From positions 1 to 46,456 of the forward strand of contig CALKXH010000069.1 of the NCBI GenBank assembly GCA_938005675.1: a stretch of DNA of 46,456 nucleotides, in the 5' to 3' direction. Below the pieces are notes generated by a model. It had not been told where the DNA came from and did not search any database. It worked only from the letters and a program-made list of their open reading frames with translations. This document shows positions 9,907 through 16,463 of the stretch, one piece after another. Both the position numbers and the translations under genes were made by a program. The stretch comes from an uncultured Anaerolineae bacterium (lineage in GTDB: Bacteria; Chloroflexota; Anaerolineae; Aggregatilineales; UBA2796). Each line of letters begins with the position of its first letter. The stretch's first letter is position 1.

Positions 9907-9935
9907 ATATTAGGAATGTTCAGAAAGAACGTCAA
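9907..9935 (-). promoter_or_regulatory. Sigma70 promoter of the AttEFGH-like operon
   Basis: Read on the minus strand, TTGACG (9935-9930) and TAATAT (9912-9907) are 17 bases apart, 64 bases before the ATPase start codon. Confidence 0.7.
9918..9930. promoter_or_regulatory. Operator-like palindrome in the promoter spacer
   Basis: GTTC-N5-GAAC (GTTCAGAAAGAAC on the plus strand) lies between the -35 and -10 and overlaps the last base of the -35. This is a typical place for a repressor or MerR-like activator. The half-site order is the reverse of the Gram-positive LexA box (GAAC-N4-GTTC), so LexA is not proposed. Confidence 0.4.
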
Positions 9936-9952
9936 GTGAGCTTGTGATGAGA

Positions 9953-9988
9953 GGTACAAAGCGGCGCAATCGGGCTGATTGCGCCGCT
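9953..9988 (-). terminator. Rho-independent terminator of the sugar dehydrogenase gene
   Basis: A perfect 11-bp stem (9960-9970 with 9978-9988) and a 7-base loop. On the minus strand the hairpin is followed by TTTGTACC, a weak U-tract. It begins nine bases after the end of the dehydrogenase gene, which reads toward it. Confidence 0.7.
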
Positions 9989-9997
9989 GAGGGGGCG

Positions 9998-11170
9998 TCA
10001 GGAGCGCTGCAGGCGCAGCACGTAGCCTTTGTAGTCGATCAGGTAGAGCTCGCCGCGCTCATCCTCGCCGAAGGAGCTGATTTGACGACGTGTGTTGCGG
10101 AAGAGCTGCGTCCGCCAGAAACCGTCGCGGTCGCGCTCGGCGACCCAGACGTTGCCGTTGCAATAATCGCCGTAGAAATACAAGCCGCGCAGCGCTTGCA
10201 ACTGTCCGCCGCGATAGACGTAGCCGCCCGTGACCGAGCAGCCCTGTGTGTGATCGTAGACGGTGAAGGGCGGCATGTAGTCGTCGCCGATGGGCTTATC
10301 GCTCAGGCGGTTGTTGCCCTCGTAGATGTTCCAGCCGAAGTTCATGCCGCCTTTGCTGCCGCTCGGCACAAAGTTGACCTCTTCGGCGCCCGCCCAACCG
10401 ACGTCGGCGATGTACAAGTCGCCCGTCTCGCGGTCGAAGCTGATGCGCCACGGATTGCGCAAGCCGTACGCCCAAATCTCCGGGGCGGCGTTCGGGACGT
10501 TCAGGAAGGGGTTATCGGGCGGGATGGCGTAGCGATCCGAGTCCAGATCGTTCACGTCAAGGCGCAAAAGCTTGCCCAGCAGGACGCTCAAGTTTTGCGC
10601 GTTGCCTTCAGGATCGCCCTGCGTGCCGCCGCCATCGCCCACGCTCAGATACAGGTAGCCGTCGGGTCCGAACTTCATGCCGCCGCCGTTGTGATCGTCG
10701 TAGGGCTGCCGAATGCGCAACAGGATCGTGCCGCTATTGGGATCGACGCGATTGGGATCGTCAGGGCTGACGCGATAGCGCGCGAGGACGGTGTGTCTAT
10801 CGCGGTCGAAGTAGTAGATGAACAGCGCGCCGTTCTGAGCGAACTGCGGATGAAAGGCGAGGCTGAGCAAGCCGCGCTCGGTGTAGCCGCCGCGGAAGGT
10901 ATCGTCGGTGAGCAGCGCGTTGATATCGAGGAAGGGCTGATCGAGCGTCCTGCCATCCTCGTACATGATCCAGACCTGTCCCGCCTGCTCCACCACGAAC
11001 AGGCGTCCGCTGCCATCGTTGGCGTGGGTCAGGTAGAGCGGGTTATCGAACTTGCCGCCGACTTGTACGAAGCGGTAGGCGTAAGGATCGCGCGGGTCTT
11101 GGGCGCGGGCGAGGTCGCCTTGAGCCAGAGATAACGCGCACAAAAGCACAAGCGAGAGGAACTTTCGCAT
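9998..11170 (-). CDS. Secreted PQQ-type glucose/sorbosone dehydrogenase (HHIP-like beta-propeller)
   Basis: A 390-residue protein. The ATG at 11170 is chosen over the TTG at 11176 because it gives the signal peptide MRKFLSLVLLCALSLAQG. The body is the soluble-glucose-dehydrogenase propeller: NPLYLTHANDGSGRLFVVEQ, a conserved stretch of about 20 residues ending in NNGALFIYYFDRD-like sequence, LYLSVGDGGGTQGDP, and the family signature EIWAYGLRNPWRISFDRET followed by DLYIADVGW. Known members oxidise aldoses or related compounds with PQQ and calcium outside the cytoplasm; many relatives are uncharacterised, so the substrate is unknown. No PQQ synthesis gene is nearby. It is a single-gene transcript with its own -10 and terminator. 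Confidence 0.8.
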   Translation of the reverse strand: MRKFLSLVLLCALSLAQGDLARAQDPRDPYAYRFVQVGGKFDNPLYLTHANDGSGRLFVVEQAGQVWIMYEDGRTLDQPFLDINALLTDDTFRGGYTERGLLSLAFHPQFAQNGALFIYYFDRDRHTVLARYRVSPDDPNRVDPNSGTILLRIRQPYDDHNGGGMKFGPDGYLYLSVGDGGGTQGDPEGNAQNLSVLLGKLLRLDVNDLDSDRYAIPPDNPFLNVPNAAPEIWAYGLRNPWRISFDRETGDLYIADVGWAGAEEVNFVPSGSKGGMNFGWNIYEGNNRLSDKPIGDDYMPPFTVYDHTQGCSVTGGYVYRGGQLQALRGLYFYGDYCNGNVWVAERDRDGFWRTQLFRNTRRQISSFGEDERGELYLIDYKGYVLRLQRS

Positions 11171-11181
11171 AGTCAACTCAT

Positions 11182-11196
11182 GTCAATCAAATTGAC
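11182..11196. promoter_or_regulatory. Palindrome in the leader of the sugar dehydrogenase gene
   Basis: GTCAAT-CAA-ATTGAC is a perfect inverted repeat. It lies just downstream of the start point predicted from the -10 at 11210-11215 and 12 bases before the start codon. It could be an operator or a small hairpin over the ribosome site. Confidence 0.35.
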
Positions 11197-11209
11197 GTTC
11201 AATAAGCTG

Positions 11210-11215
11210 AGTATA
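11210..11215 (-). promoter_or_regulatory. Candidate -10 element of the sugar dehydrogenase gene
   Basis: TATACT on the minus strand, 40 bases before the ATG. No convincing -35 lies 16-18 bases upstream. Confidence 0.4.
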
Positions 11216-11296
11216 GCGCCTTAGTTGCGAGTCGTCTAATTTTTCTGCACAATCAGGGCATCCTAATTCAGAATCGGTTTAGAGAGGTAGATCATC

Positions 11297-12253
11297 GTGA
11301 GTACCCTTGTGCAAGATGCGATTCCGGTCGGCTTGATCGAAGAGATCGCCGTAGAGCTGAACAAGAAAGCGGCGATGGCGATCCCGTCGGATGTGATGGC
11401 GCGCTTCGATCAGCTGATCGCCCAAGAGACCGAGCCGCTGAGCCTGCTGGTGCTGGAGCAGATCAAGGCGAACGCCGAGCTGGCTATCCAAAGCGGGCGC
11501 CCGATGTGCGGCGATACTGGCTTGCCGCGCTACTATGTCAAAATCGGCAACGAGGCGCCGCGCATTCAAGGCGGCATGGTCGCCTTTGAGAACGCGCTGC
11601 GCCGCGCCGTGGCTGCCGTCACCAAGACCCTGCCGCTGCGCCCCAACCGAGTCCATCCCCTCACGCGCGCCGATCACGATAACAACGTCGGGATGCACGC
11701 CCCAGAGGTCACTTACACCTTCGAGCCCGATGCCGATTGGATCGACATCATCGCCGTGCATAAGGGCGGCTTGTTCGGCAGCGATTACCGCATGTTGTTC
11801 CCCAGCGATGGCGTCAAGGGCATCAAGCGCTTCTTCCTAGATGTGGTGGCGGAGTTCAATCGGCGCGGCTTGGCGTGTCCGCCCTCGGTGGTGGGCATCG
11901 GATTGGGCGGCACGAAGGATACCTGCTTCCGCTTGGGCAAGGAGGCAGCCTGCCTGCGCTACGTGCCCGACCGCAACCCCGATCCGCTCGTCGCGGAGCT
12001 GGAAGAAGAGCTAACTGAGCTGGGCAATCGCGCCGGCTTCGGTCCGATGGGCTTTCCGGGCGCCACGGCAATCGCCGCCGTGAAGATCGAGTGCGCCTAC
12101 GCCCACACCGGCGGAATGCCGATGTCCGTCCATCATTTTTGCCACGCCACGCGGCGGGCTGTCGTGCGCATCTTCCCCGATGGCAGGCACGCCTACCGCG
12201 ACGATCCGCAATGGTTCACGCCGTACTATCGGCGCAATGTAGTTGAGTGGTAG
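11297..12253 (+). CDS. Class I fumarase / L-tartrate dehydratase alpha-type subunit
   Basis: A 318-residue protein starting at the GTG at 11297, with GAGG nine bases upstream; a weak promoter (TTGCGA at 11225, CACAAT at 11248) precedes it. It matches the N-terminal Fe-S catalytic half of class I hydro-lyases: GRPMCGDTGLPRYYVKIG, CPPSVVGIGLGGTKDTC, and the C-terminal GFGPMGFPGATAIAAVKIE with HHFCHATRRAV. The conserved cysteines (CGDTG, CPPSVVG, HHFCHA) are those expected to bind a [4Fe-4S] cluster that activates fumarate, malate or tartrate for hydration or dehydration. In two-subunit enzymes a beta subunit normally follows at once; here the next gene does not look like one. Either the beta subunit is elsewhere or the partnership differs. 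Assignment to fumarate rather than tartrate is not possible from sequence. Confidence 0.75.
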   Translation: MSTLVQDAIPVGLIEEIAVELNKKAAMAIPSDVMARFDQLIAQETEPLSLLVLEQIKANAELAIQSGRPMCGDTGLPRYYVKIGNEAPRIQGGMVAFENALRRAVAAVTKTLPLRPNRVHPLTRADHDNNVGMHAPEVTYTFEPDADWIDIIAVHKGGLFGSDYRMLFPSDGVKGIKRFFLDVVAEFNRRGLACPPSVVGIGLGGTKDTCFRLGKEAACLRYVPDRNPDPLVAELEEELTELGNRAGFGPMGFPGATAIAAVKIECAYAHTGGMPMSVHHFCHATRRAVVRIFPDGRHAYRDDPQWFTPYYRRNVVEW

Positions 12254-12255
12254 CC

Positions 12256-12870
12256 ATGCCGACCTTCCGCGAGCGCTGGGAAGCCGCTCAAGCGCGCAGC
12301 GGCGGCAACTTGGCGATTGGCATCGCGCCCGCGCTGGATAAACTGCCCGCCGCCGTCGCCAAGATCGACGATCCGTTCCTGCCGCTGGGCAAGCTGATCA
12401 TCAACACGACCGCCGACCTCGCCTGCGCCTACGTCTTTCACCTAAGCGCGTACCTCGCCATCGGCGCGGCGGGAGTCATCGCCCTAGAGCGCACGCTCGC
12501 CTACGTGCCGACGGGCATTTTGAAAGTGCTGCACGCCCCCTTCGCTAGCGCGGAGTACGTCCGCGCCGCCTTTGAGGACGCGCTGGGCGCCGACGCCGTC
12601 ACGCTGAGCAGCTCAGAATTTGCGGCGGCGTACCTTGCGCAGCCGCGTTATGGCGCTTTCGTGCCGCACGGCGCGCCGATTCCGCCTGAGCGGGCGGCTC
12701 AGCTCGGCACGTATGTTCAACATGGAGACGGGACGGGCGCGTTCTGCCTTGCCGAGCTGAGCTTGAACTGGCAGTTCGGGGCGAGGCTCTATCGCACGCG
12801 CACGCTCGATTTCGAGCAGGACTTGCGCGCGGCGGCGCTCGCCCTGCGCGAGGGACAAAAAGGCGGCTGA
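12256..12870 (+). CDS. Degenerate OMP-decarboxylase-like protein, probably not a decarboxylase
   Basis: A 204-residue protein with its ATG two bases after the fumarase stop, so translationally coupled. The N-terminal 130 residues follow the pattern of subfamily-2 orotidine-5'-phosphate decarboxylase (PyrF): FRERWEAAQARSGG, NTTADLACAYVFHLSAYLA, GVIALERTLAYVPTGI, YVRAAFEDALGADAVTL. The catalytic lysine-aspartate array expected as DAKRGD is replaced by HAPFAS, and the usual CAYKPN is CAYVFH, so the active-site charges are missing. The last 70 residues do not resemble the phosphate-binding end of PyrF, and the protein is about 65 residues short. It occupies the slot where a fumarase beta subunit is normally found. 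Seen: the motif changes. Inferred: a repurposed barrel. The relationship itself is moderate, read by eye. Confidence 0.5.
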   Translation: MPTFRERWEAAQARSGGNLAIGIAPALDKLPAAVAKIDDPFLPLGKLIINTTADLACAYVFHLSAYLAIGAAGVIALERTLAYVPTGILKVLHAPFASAEYVRAAFEDALGADAVTLSSSEFAAAYLAQPRYGAFVPHGAPIPPERAAQLGTYVQHGDGTGAFCLAELSLNWQFGARLYRTRTLDFEQDLRAAALALREGQKGG

Positions 12871-12879
12871 ACGCCGCCT
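12856..12879. terminator. Bidirectional terminator between convergent genes
   Basis: A 7-bp stem AGGCGGC/GCCGCCT (12861-12867 with 12873-12879) and a 5-base loop. On the minus strand it is followed by TTTTTGTCC, a good U-tract ending the ErpA/IscA transcript. On the plus strand a weaker run (CAGTCGCTTTT) follows. The stop codon of the PyrF-like gene lies within it. Confidence 0.7.
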
Positions 12880-12903
12880 CAGTCGCTTTTGCGTTGGATC
12901 GGC

Positions 12904-13335
12904 TCAGCCGCAGCTGCTGCAGCCGCCTGAGCCCGCCGCGCTGTTCTCGCCCTTAGTCTTGAAGGAGGTGCCACAGCCGCAGCTGGAGACGGCGTTCGGG
13001 TTATCGATGCGGAAGCCGCCGCCCATCAAGCTATCGACGTAATCGATGGTCGCGCCGCCCACGTACATCAGGCTGGTCGGGTCAACCACGAGGCGCACGC
13101 CGTCCACCTCAACGACTGTATCGTACTCTTGGGGGTTGCCCTCAAGCGCCATGCCATACTGCAAGCCTGAGCAACCGCCGCCTGAGACGAACACGCGCAA
13201 GGCGTGATCGGGCAGGTTGCGGGCTACCAGCAGCTCTTTAATCTTGGCGACAGCAGCAGGCGTGACCAGCAAAGCGGGCGTCTCGGCGCTATCGGTCTCG
13301 GTCTGCACATCGGGCTGTTCCAGCAGGTCGGTCAT
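12904..13335 (-). CDS. A-type iron-sulfur carrier (ErpA/IscA/HesB family)
   Basis: A 143-residue protein with AGAGAGG nine bases before the ATG. The core (about residues 22-125) has the three invariant cysteines of A-type carriers: C55 in SGGGCSGLQY and C119/C121 in SSCGCGTSF. These proteins accept Fe-S clusters from a scaffold and pass them to client enzymes; the fumarase-type enzyme encoded convergently next door is a plausible client, though this is inferred only from position. The first 20 residues are an acidic extension. The chain also continues beyond CGCGTSF with a short tail ending GGCSSCG, which adds two more cysteines (C139, C142) not needed for the usual function. It is a single-gene transcript with a strong promoter and a terminator. 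Confidence 0.88.
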   Translation of the reverse strand: MTDLLEQPDVQTETDSAETPALLVTPAAVAKIKELLVARNLPDHALRVFVSGGGCSGLQYGMALEGNPQEYDTVVEVDGVRLVVDPTSLMYVGGATIDYVDSLMGGGFRIDNPNAVSSCGCGTSFKTKGENSAAGSGGCSSCG

Positions 13336-13380
13336 GGCTCTTGCCTCTCTCTAAGTCGGGGAATTCGGTCTATACAGGCA

Positions 13381-13409
13381 AGTGTAGCACGCTCGGCTGA
13401 GCCTGTCAA
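13381..13409 (-). promoter_or_regulatory. Strong sigma70 promoter of the ErpA/IscA gene
   Basis: Minus strand: TTGACA (13409-13404), a 17-base spacer, TACACT (13386-13381), 46 bases before the start codon. Confidence 0.8.
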
Positions 13410-13425
13410 TAAAGCAGACAGGATT

Positions 13426-14067
13426 TTAGAAATTGCTCAGGGTCGCGCGCAGGCGCATCTCCAGCTCGGAGAGGAAACTGGCAGTCGCGCCCCAGACTTT
13501 GTGTCCGAACAGGTCGTAGTAGGCGATGCGGAAAGGCAAGCCGTAGCGGACGGTCTCCTCGCCGCCTTTGAGGGCGTCATCGAAGAGCAGGCGCAGCGGG
13601 ACTTCGATCACTTCGGCGACTTCATCGGCTTTGGGCTGCCAGCGGGGCGGCTCGGCGCAGGCGCCGACTATCGGCTGCACGAGGTAGTTGCTGGGCGGGA
13701 TGTACAGCTCGGCGAGGGCGCCAATTATTTGTACCGACTCAGGCGGGACGCCCAGCTCCTCGTGCGTCTCGCGCAGCGCCGTCTGGACGGGCGACTCGCC
13801 CGCCTCGCGCTTGCCGCCCGGAAAGCTGATCTGCCCGCTGTGGACGCCGGTGTGCTCCGCGCGGCGGGTCAGCACGAAGTGCAGCTCGCCCGCCCGCTCG
13901 TAGAGCAGCAGCAGCACCGCCGCCGGCTTGGGCGGGAGGCTCGTGCTGAAGGCTTGCGGGACGCGCACGACGGGCATCATGCGGCACTGGGCGGCTACCG
14001 CGTCGAAGTTCGGCAGCGCCAGCGCCTGCTGCACTTGGGCGAGGCTCAGCAGGGCGAGATCAGCCAT
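13426..14067 (-). CDS. Nudix hydrolase, NudL/CoA-diphosphatase-like, last gene of the ubiquitin-like operon
   Basis: A 213-residue protein starting at the ATG at 14067 (MADLALLSLA), which overlaps the end of the preceding gene by eight bases; a longer frame to 14187 is a shadow of that gene. The Nudix box is complete (G85, E91, R99, E100, E103, E104, G106), and the preceding LTRRAEHTGVHSGQISFPGG is the signature of the NudL/UPF0035 branch, whose known members cleave coenzyme A to phosphopantetheine and 3',5'-ADP. The overlap shows coupling to the E1/E2/JAMM genes. A nucleotide pyrophosphatase there could be incidental, or could clear AMP- or nucleotide-linked by-products of adenylation; the second idea is speculation. 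No U-tract terminator follows; the ErpA promoter starts within 20 bases. Confidence 0.88.
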   Translation of the reverse strand: MADLALLSLAQVQQALALPNFDAVAAQCRMMPVVRVPQAFSTSLPPKPAAVLLLLYERAGELHFVLTRRAEHTGVHSGQISFPGGKREAGESPVQTALRETHEELGVPPESVQIIGALAELYIPPSNYLVQPIVGACAEPPRWQPKADEVAEVIEVPLRLLFDDALKGGEETVRYGLPFRIAYYDLFGHKVWGATASFLSELEMRLRATLSNF

Positions 14068-14356
14068 ACCACGCCCGACGCTTGCGCAGCGAGACGCCCG
14101 GATCGTTCTCGTCGCGCCGATTGACGCGGATGCGTCCGCGCGAGTCGATGTTGATGGCGCCGTGCTGCTGCAAGCGCGCAAATTCATCCGGGGAGATATC
14201 CGGCGCCGGCTCGCCGCTCAAGCGGCTGACCCGATCTTGAATCATGCCCGCCTCAGTCGCTTCATCGCCTTGCTGATCGTCATTGGGCAGGGGCGGCAAG
14301 GGCGGCTGACGGCTGACGTTATCATCCGATGGGGGTTGGCGCGTTCCTTCGCTCAT
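14060..14356 (-). CDS. 98-residue protein ending in glycine; candidate modifier of the ubiquitin-like operon
   Basis: Not recognised. The ATG at 14356 has GAGGAG five bases upstream and starts two bases after the E1-like stop; the GTG at 14362 is less likely. Residues 1-45 are rich in Pro, Asp, Gln and Ser and look disordered. The rest (SPDEFARLQQHGAINIDSRG and on) may form a short helix and a hairpin, then a basic tail LRKRRAWYG ending in glycine. It is too short and too disordered for a full beta-grasp ubiquitin fold. Because E1 enzymes adenylate the C-terminal glycine of a modifier and this is the only small protein in the operon, it is the best local candidate substrate, by loose analogy with the disordered modifier Pup. 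It could equally be a regulator or scaffold. It has no Gly-Gly end and no cysteine. Confidence 0.6.
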   Translation of the reverse strand: MSEGTRQPPSDDNVSRQPPLPPLPNDDQQGDEATEAGMIQDRVSRLSGEPAPDISPDEFARLQQHGAINIDSRGRIRVNRRDENDPGVSLRKRRAWYG

Positions 14357-14358
14357 GA

Positions 14359-15354
14359 TCACTCCTCACTGGTGACTTTACCCATACTTTGCGTTTGGCG
14401 TTTGGCTTGCGCGCGGGCTTCAAGGCGCTCGATCACGCGCTGTTCGTCCGCCTCTGAGTTTACATCCGCCATCAGGTCGCCGGCAAGCGCCTCCAGCGAG
14501 AGCGCGCTCCGCTCTGGGATGCCGCAGACGAGGCAGTGCGGGTCGCGCGGGATGTTCAGCCATTGCGCGCTGTAGGGCGGCACGGTCACGCCCTCGAAGA
14601 TTTCGAGCGGCACGTTCGCCAAAACGACGGTGTTGGCGGGCGGCTCGCGGTAGATCGGCTGCCCCTTGAGCAGGAAGTTGAGCGCCATATCGGCTTGCGT
14701 GGCAGCCACGCGCACCACGTGCAGATACAAGCCCGGCTCCGCCGCGATGGTGCCATCTTCGCCGATCATGCCGTAATCGAGGTCAGGCTCGCCGGAGTCG
14801 GTCTCGGCGCTCTCGGCGGCGGTGACCTGCGCCACATCGGCGCGCAGCTGCTGCGCCCAGCAAGCGTAGCACGGACCCTCGCCGCTGGGATAGATGATCG
14901 TCACGTCGCCGCCCTCGCCGCGCTCGTAGACGCCGGCGTAGATCGCCACTTTGTTGTTGGCGCGGCAAACTTGGTTGATGGTGTACTTCGCCAATTCGCC
15001 GTCCACGCCGACCACGACCAAGTCCACATCGTGCAGGGCTTCGGTGTGATTCTCCACCCGCCCGACGATGGTCTGGACGTCGGCGTTGGGGTTGCGGGCG
15101 CGGATCAAGTCGGCGACGGCTTCCACCTTCGGGCGCCCGACGTCGCGCAAGTCGGCGACGTGGCGCACCACGTTGGTGATCTCGACCGTGTCGTCGTCGA
15201 TCAGGACGAAATGCCCGACGCCGCTCATGGCGAGCGTGAGCGCCACGAAGCCGCCGCCGGAGCCAAGCCCAACCACGGCGACGCGCTTGCGCGCCAGTTG
15301 GGCGAGGGCATCTTCGCCCAGATAGCGTTCAATGCGATCCCATTTATGCGTCAT
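14359..15354 (-). CDS. ThiF/E1-like adenylyltransferase of the ubiquitin-like operon
   Basis: A 331-residue protein of the ThiF/MoeB/HesA/E1 superfamily, starting at an ATG that overlaps the JAMM stop as ATGA. The Rossmann nucleotide site GLGSGGG is at residues 29-35, the acidic and Arg finger motif LIDDDTVEITNVVRH at 51-65, GRPKVEA at 73-79, and D118 in VVGVDGE matches the Mg-ATP aspartate of MoeB. Two CxxC pairs (C162/C165 in CYACWA and C274/C277 in CLVCGI) form the usual structural zinc site. The only other cysteine is C130, so if a thioester intermediate forms on this enzyme C130 is the sole free candidate; otherwise it acts like MoeB by adenylation alone. Known family reaction: ATP-dependent adenylation of a modifier's C-terminal glycine. 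Its neighbours are E2-like and JAMM genes, not moaD or thiS. Confidence 0.88.
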   Translation of the reverse strand: MTHKWDRIERYLGEDALAQLARKRVAVVGLGSGGGFVALTLAMSGVGHFVLIDDDTVEITNVVRHVADLRDVGRPKVEAVADLIRARNPNADVQTIVGRVENHTEALHDVDLVVVGVDGELAKYTINQVCRANNKVAIYAGVYERGEGGDVTIIYPSGEGPCYACWAQQLRADVAQVTAAESAETDSGEPDLDYGMIGEDGTIAAEPGLYLHVVRVAATQADMALNFLLKGQPIYREPPANTVVLANVPLEIFEGVTVPPYSAQWLNIPRDPHCLVCGIPERSALSLEALAGDLMADVNSEADEQRVIERLEARAQAKRQTQSMGKVTSEE

Positions 15355-16463
15355 GTCGTTTTTCTCTCAGCCAGATGCGCCTCTACTTCGCGCACGAGGT
15401 CGATCAGGCGATGGTTGTGCGTCCAAGACCAGAGCGGATAGGCGCTCTGGGGCAAGGGTTGCGAAGCGTTCCAGAGGCGGTCGAACAGGTTGCTGTCTTC
15501 GGGCAGGTCGCGCAGGGCGCTGATGGACGTCAGGCGGATGCGCGGCATGTGCGCGGGATAGTCAGGCTCGGTGATGGCGATGATGACGTGCTGGCTATCG
15601 CGCTTCGCCAAAGATAGGCAAATTTCGAGGGGCGGCACGCGGTCGGTATCGTACTGCTCCAGCGAGACGGCGTAGCCGGCTTGGTTGAGGCTCTCCACCT
15701 CGCTGCGCAGGCGTTCGGGCTGGGCTAGATGCCAGCTGAGCGGCGGCAGATCGGGCAGATCGGCGTTCGGGGCGACTGTGGGCGTCAGGCGGGTGAAGCG
15801 CCGAATCGAGCGGCTCATGTACCAGACGTCGATGCGCACCAGCCAGTGATCATCCACAGGCACGAGGATCGGCTGGGCATCGCCGCTTTCGGGCTTGAAC
15901 TCTTCGGGCGTTTCCTCGTCGGATTCGGTCGCTAGCTCACCCGACGCGGCGCTCTCGAAGGACGTGCGCTCCCAGAGCGTGGCGAGGACGACCAAAAGTT
16001 GCGGCGTGCCCGCCCGACGGTCGTTGATGTGTTGGCGGGCGGTGGCGGTATCGCCCCAGGATGGCTCGACCAGCGTGCCGGGATGCTTGTGCCAATCGCC
16101 CAGATAGCACAGCGGGGCATCCCACTTGGGCAGGGCGCCATCGCTGTTGATGGTGCGCATTCGGAGGCGGATGCTCTCCCAGTTATCGTAGAGCCAGTTG
16201 AAGATATCGCCCTGCAGATCGTCGCCCTGCTCAAAGTAGGTGCTGGCGCGCACGGCGCTGGCATCTGGCGCGATAGTATCGAGGACGTATAGGTCGGGCT
16301 CAGGGCGAGCCTCTTGGCGCAAGGCGAAGCCGATCAGCGACTCGCCTGTCTCGGTCTCGTAGATGAGCGCGTTGGCGACGATCTTATCGATCACGCGCTG
16401 TGCGAAGGTGACGCGCGGCAAATTGGCAGGGTCAAGGTTGCGAGCGAAGCGTCTGAGGAACAT
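15351..16463 (-). CDS. JAMM/MPN metalloprotease with a C-terminal E2/RWD-like region
   Basis: A 370-residue protein; its ATG follows the E2-like stop with no gap (TAGATG). Residues 1-150 are a JAMM (MPN+) domain with a complete zinc motif: E38 in ETGESLIG, H125 and H127 in WHKHPG, then S135 and D138 in PSWGD, giving HxH-x7-SxxD. Known members (AMSH, Rpn11, bacterial Cap3 and BilD) cleave isopeptide bonds or process modifier precursors. After an acidic linker (about 165-195), residues 235-365 (RLRSEVESLNQAGYAVSLEQ, ITEPDYPAHMPRIRL, then a helical end) resemble an E2/RWD fold with the YP..P turn but no cysteine at the active-site position. That second domain is inferred by eye and could be a binding platform for the modifier or the E2. 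The protein is probably cytoplasmic, with no signal peptide. Confidence 0.85.
   Translation of the reverse strand: MFLRRFARNLDPANLPRVTFAQRVIDKIVANALIYETETGESLIGFALRQEARPEPDLYVLDTIAPDASAVRASTYFEQGDDLQGDIFNWLYDNWESIRLRMRTINSDGALPKWDAPLCYLGDWHKHPGTLVEPSWGDTATARQHINDRRAGTPQLLVVLATLWERTSFESAASGELATESDEETPEEFKPESGDAQPILVPVDDHWLVRIDVWYMSRSIRRFTRLTPTVAPNADLPDLPPLSWHLAQPERLRSEVESLNQAGYAVSLEQYDTDRVPPLEICLSLAKRDSQHVIIAITEPDYPAHMPRIRLTSISALRDLPEDSNLFDRLWNASQPLPQSAYPLWSWTHNHRLIDLVREVEAHLAERKTT

Noticed and set aside
9944..11134. A 396-residue plus-strand frame
   Set aside because: Antisense to the sugar dehydrogenase, which has a signal peptide and family motifs.
11182..11196. Palindrome before the dehydrogenase gene considered as a terminator
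   Set aside because: The stem is only six bases, AT-rich and without a U-tract in the right direction; operator or small hairpin is more likely.
13387..13430. CCTGTC/GACAGG inverted repeat considered as a terminator of the Nudix gene
   Set aside because: No U-tract follows, and the bases are better explained by the ErpA promoter.
14359..15354. E1-like protein as MoeB or ThiF for molybdopterin or thiamine synthesis
   Set aside because: No moaD, moaE, thiS or thiG gene is nearby, while E2-like and JAMM genes are directly coupled.
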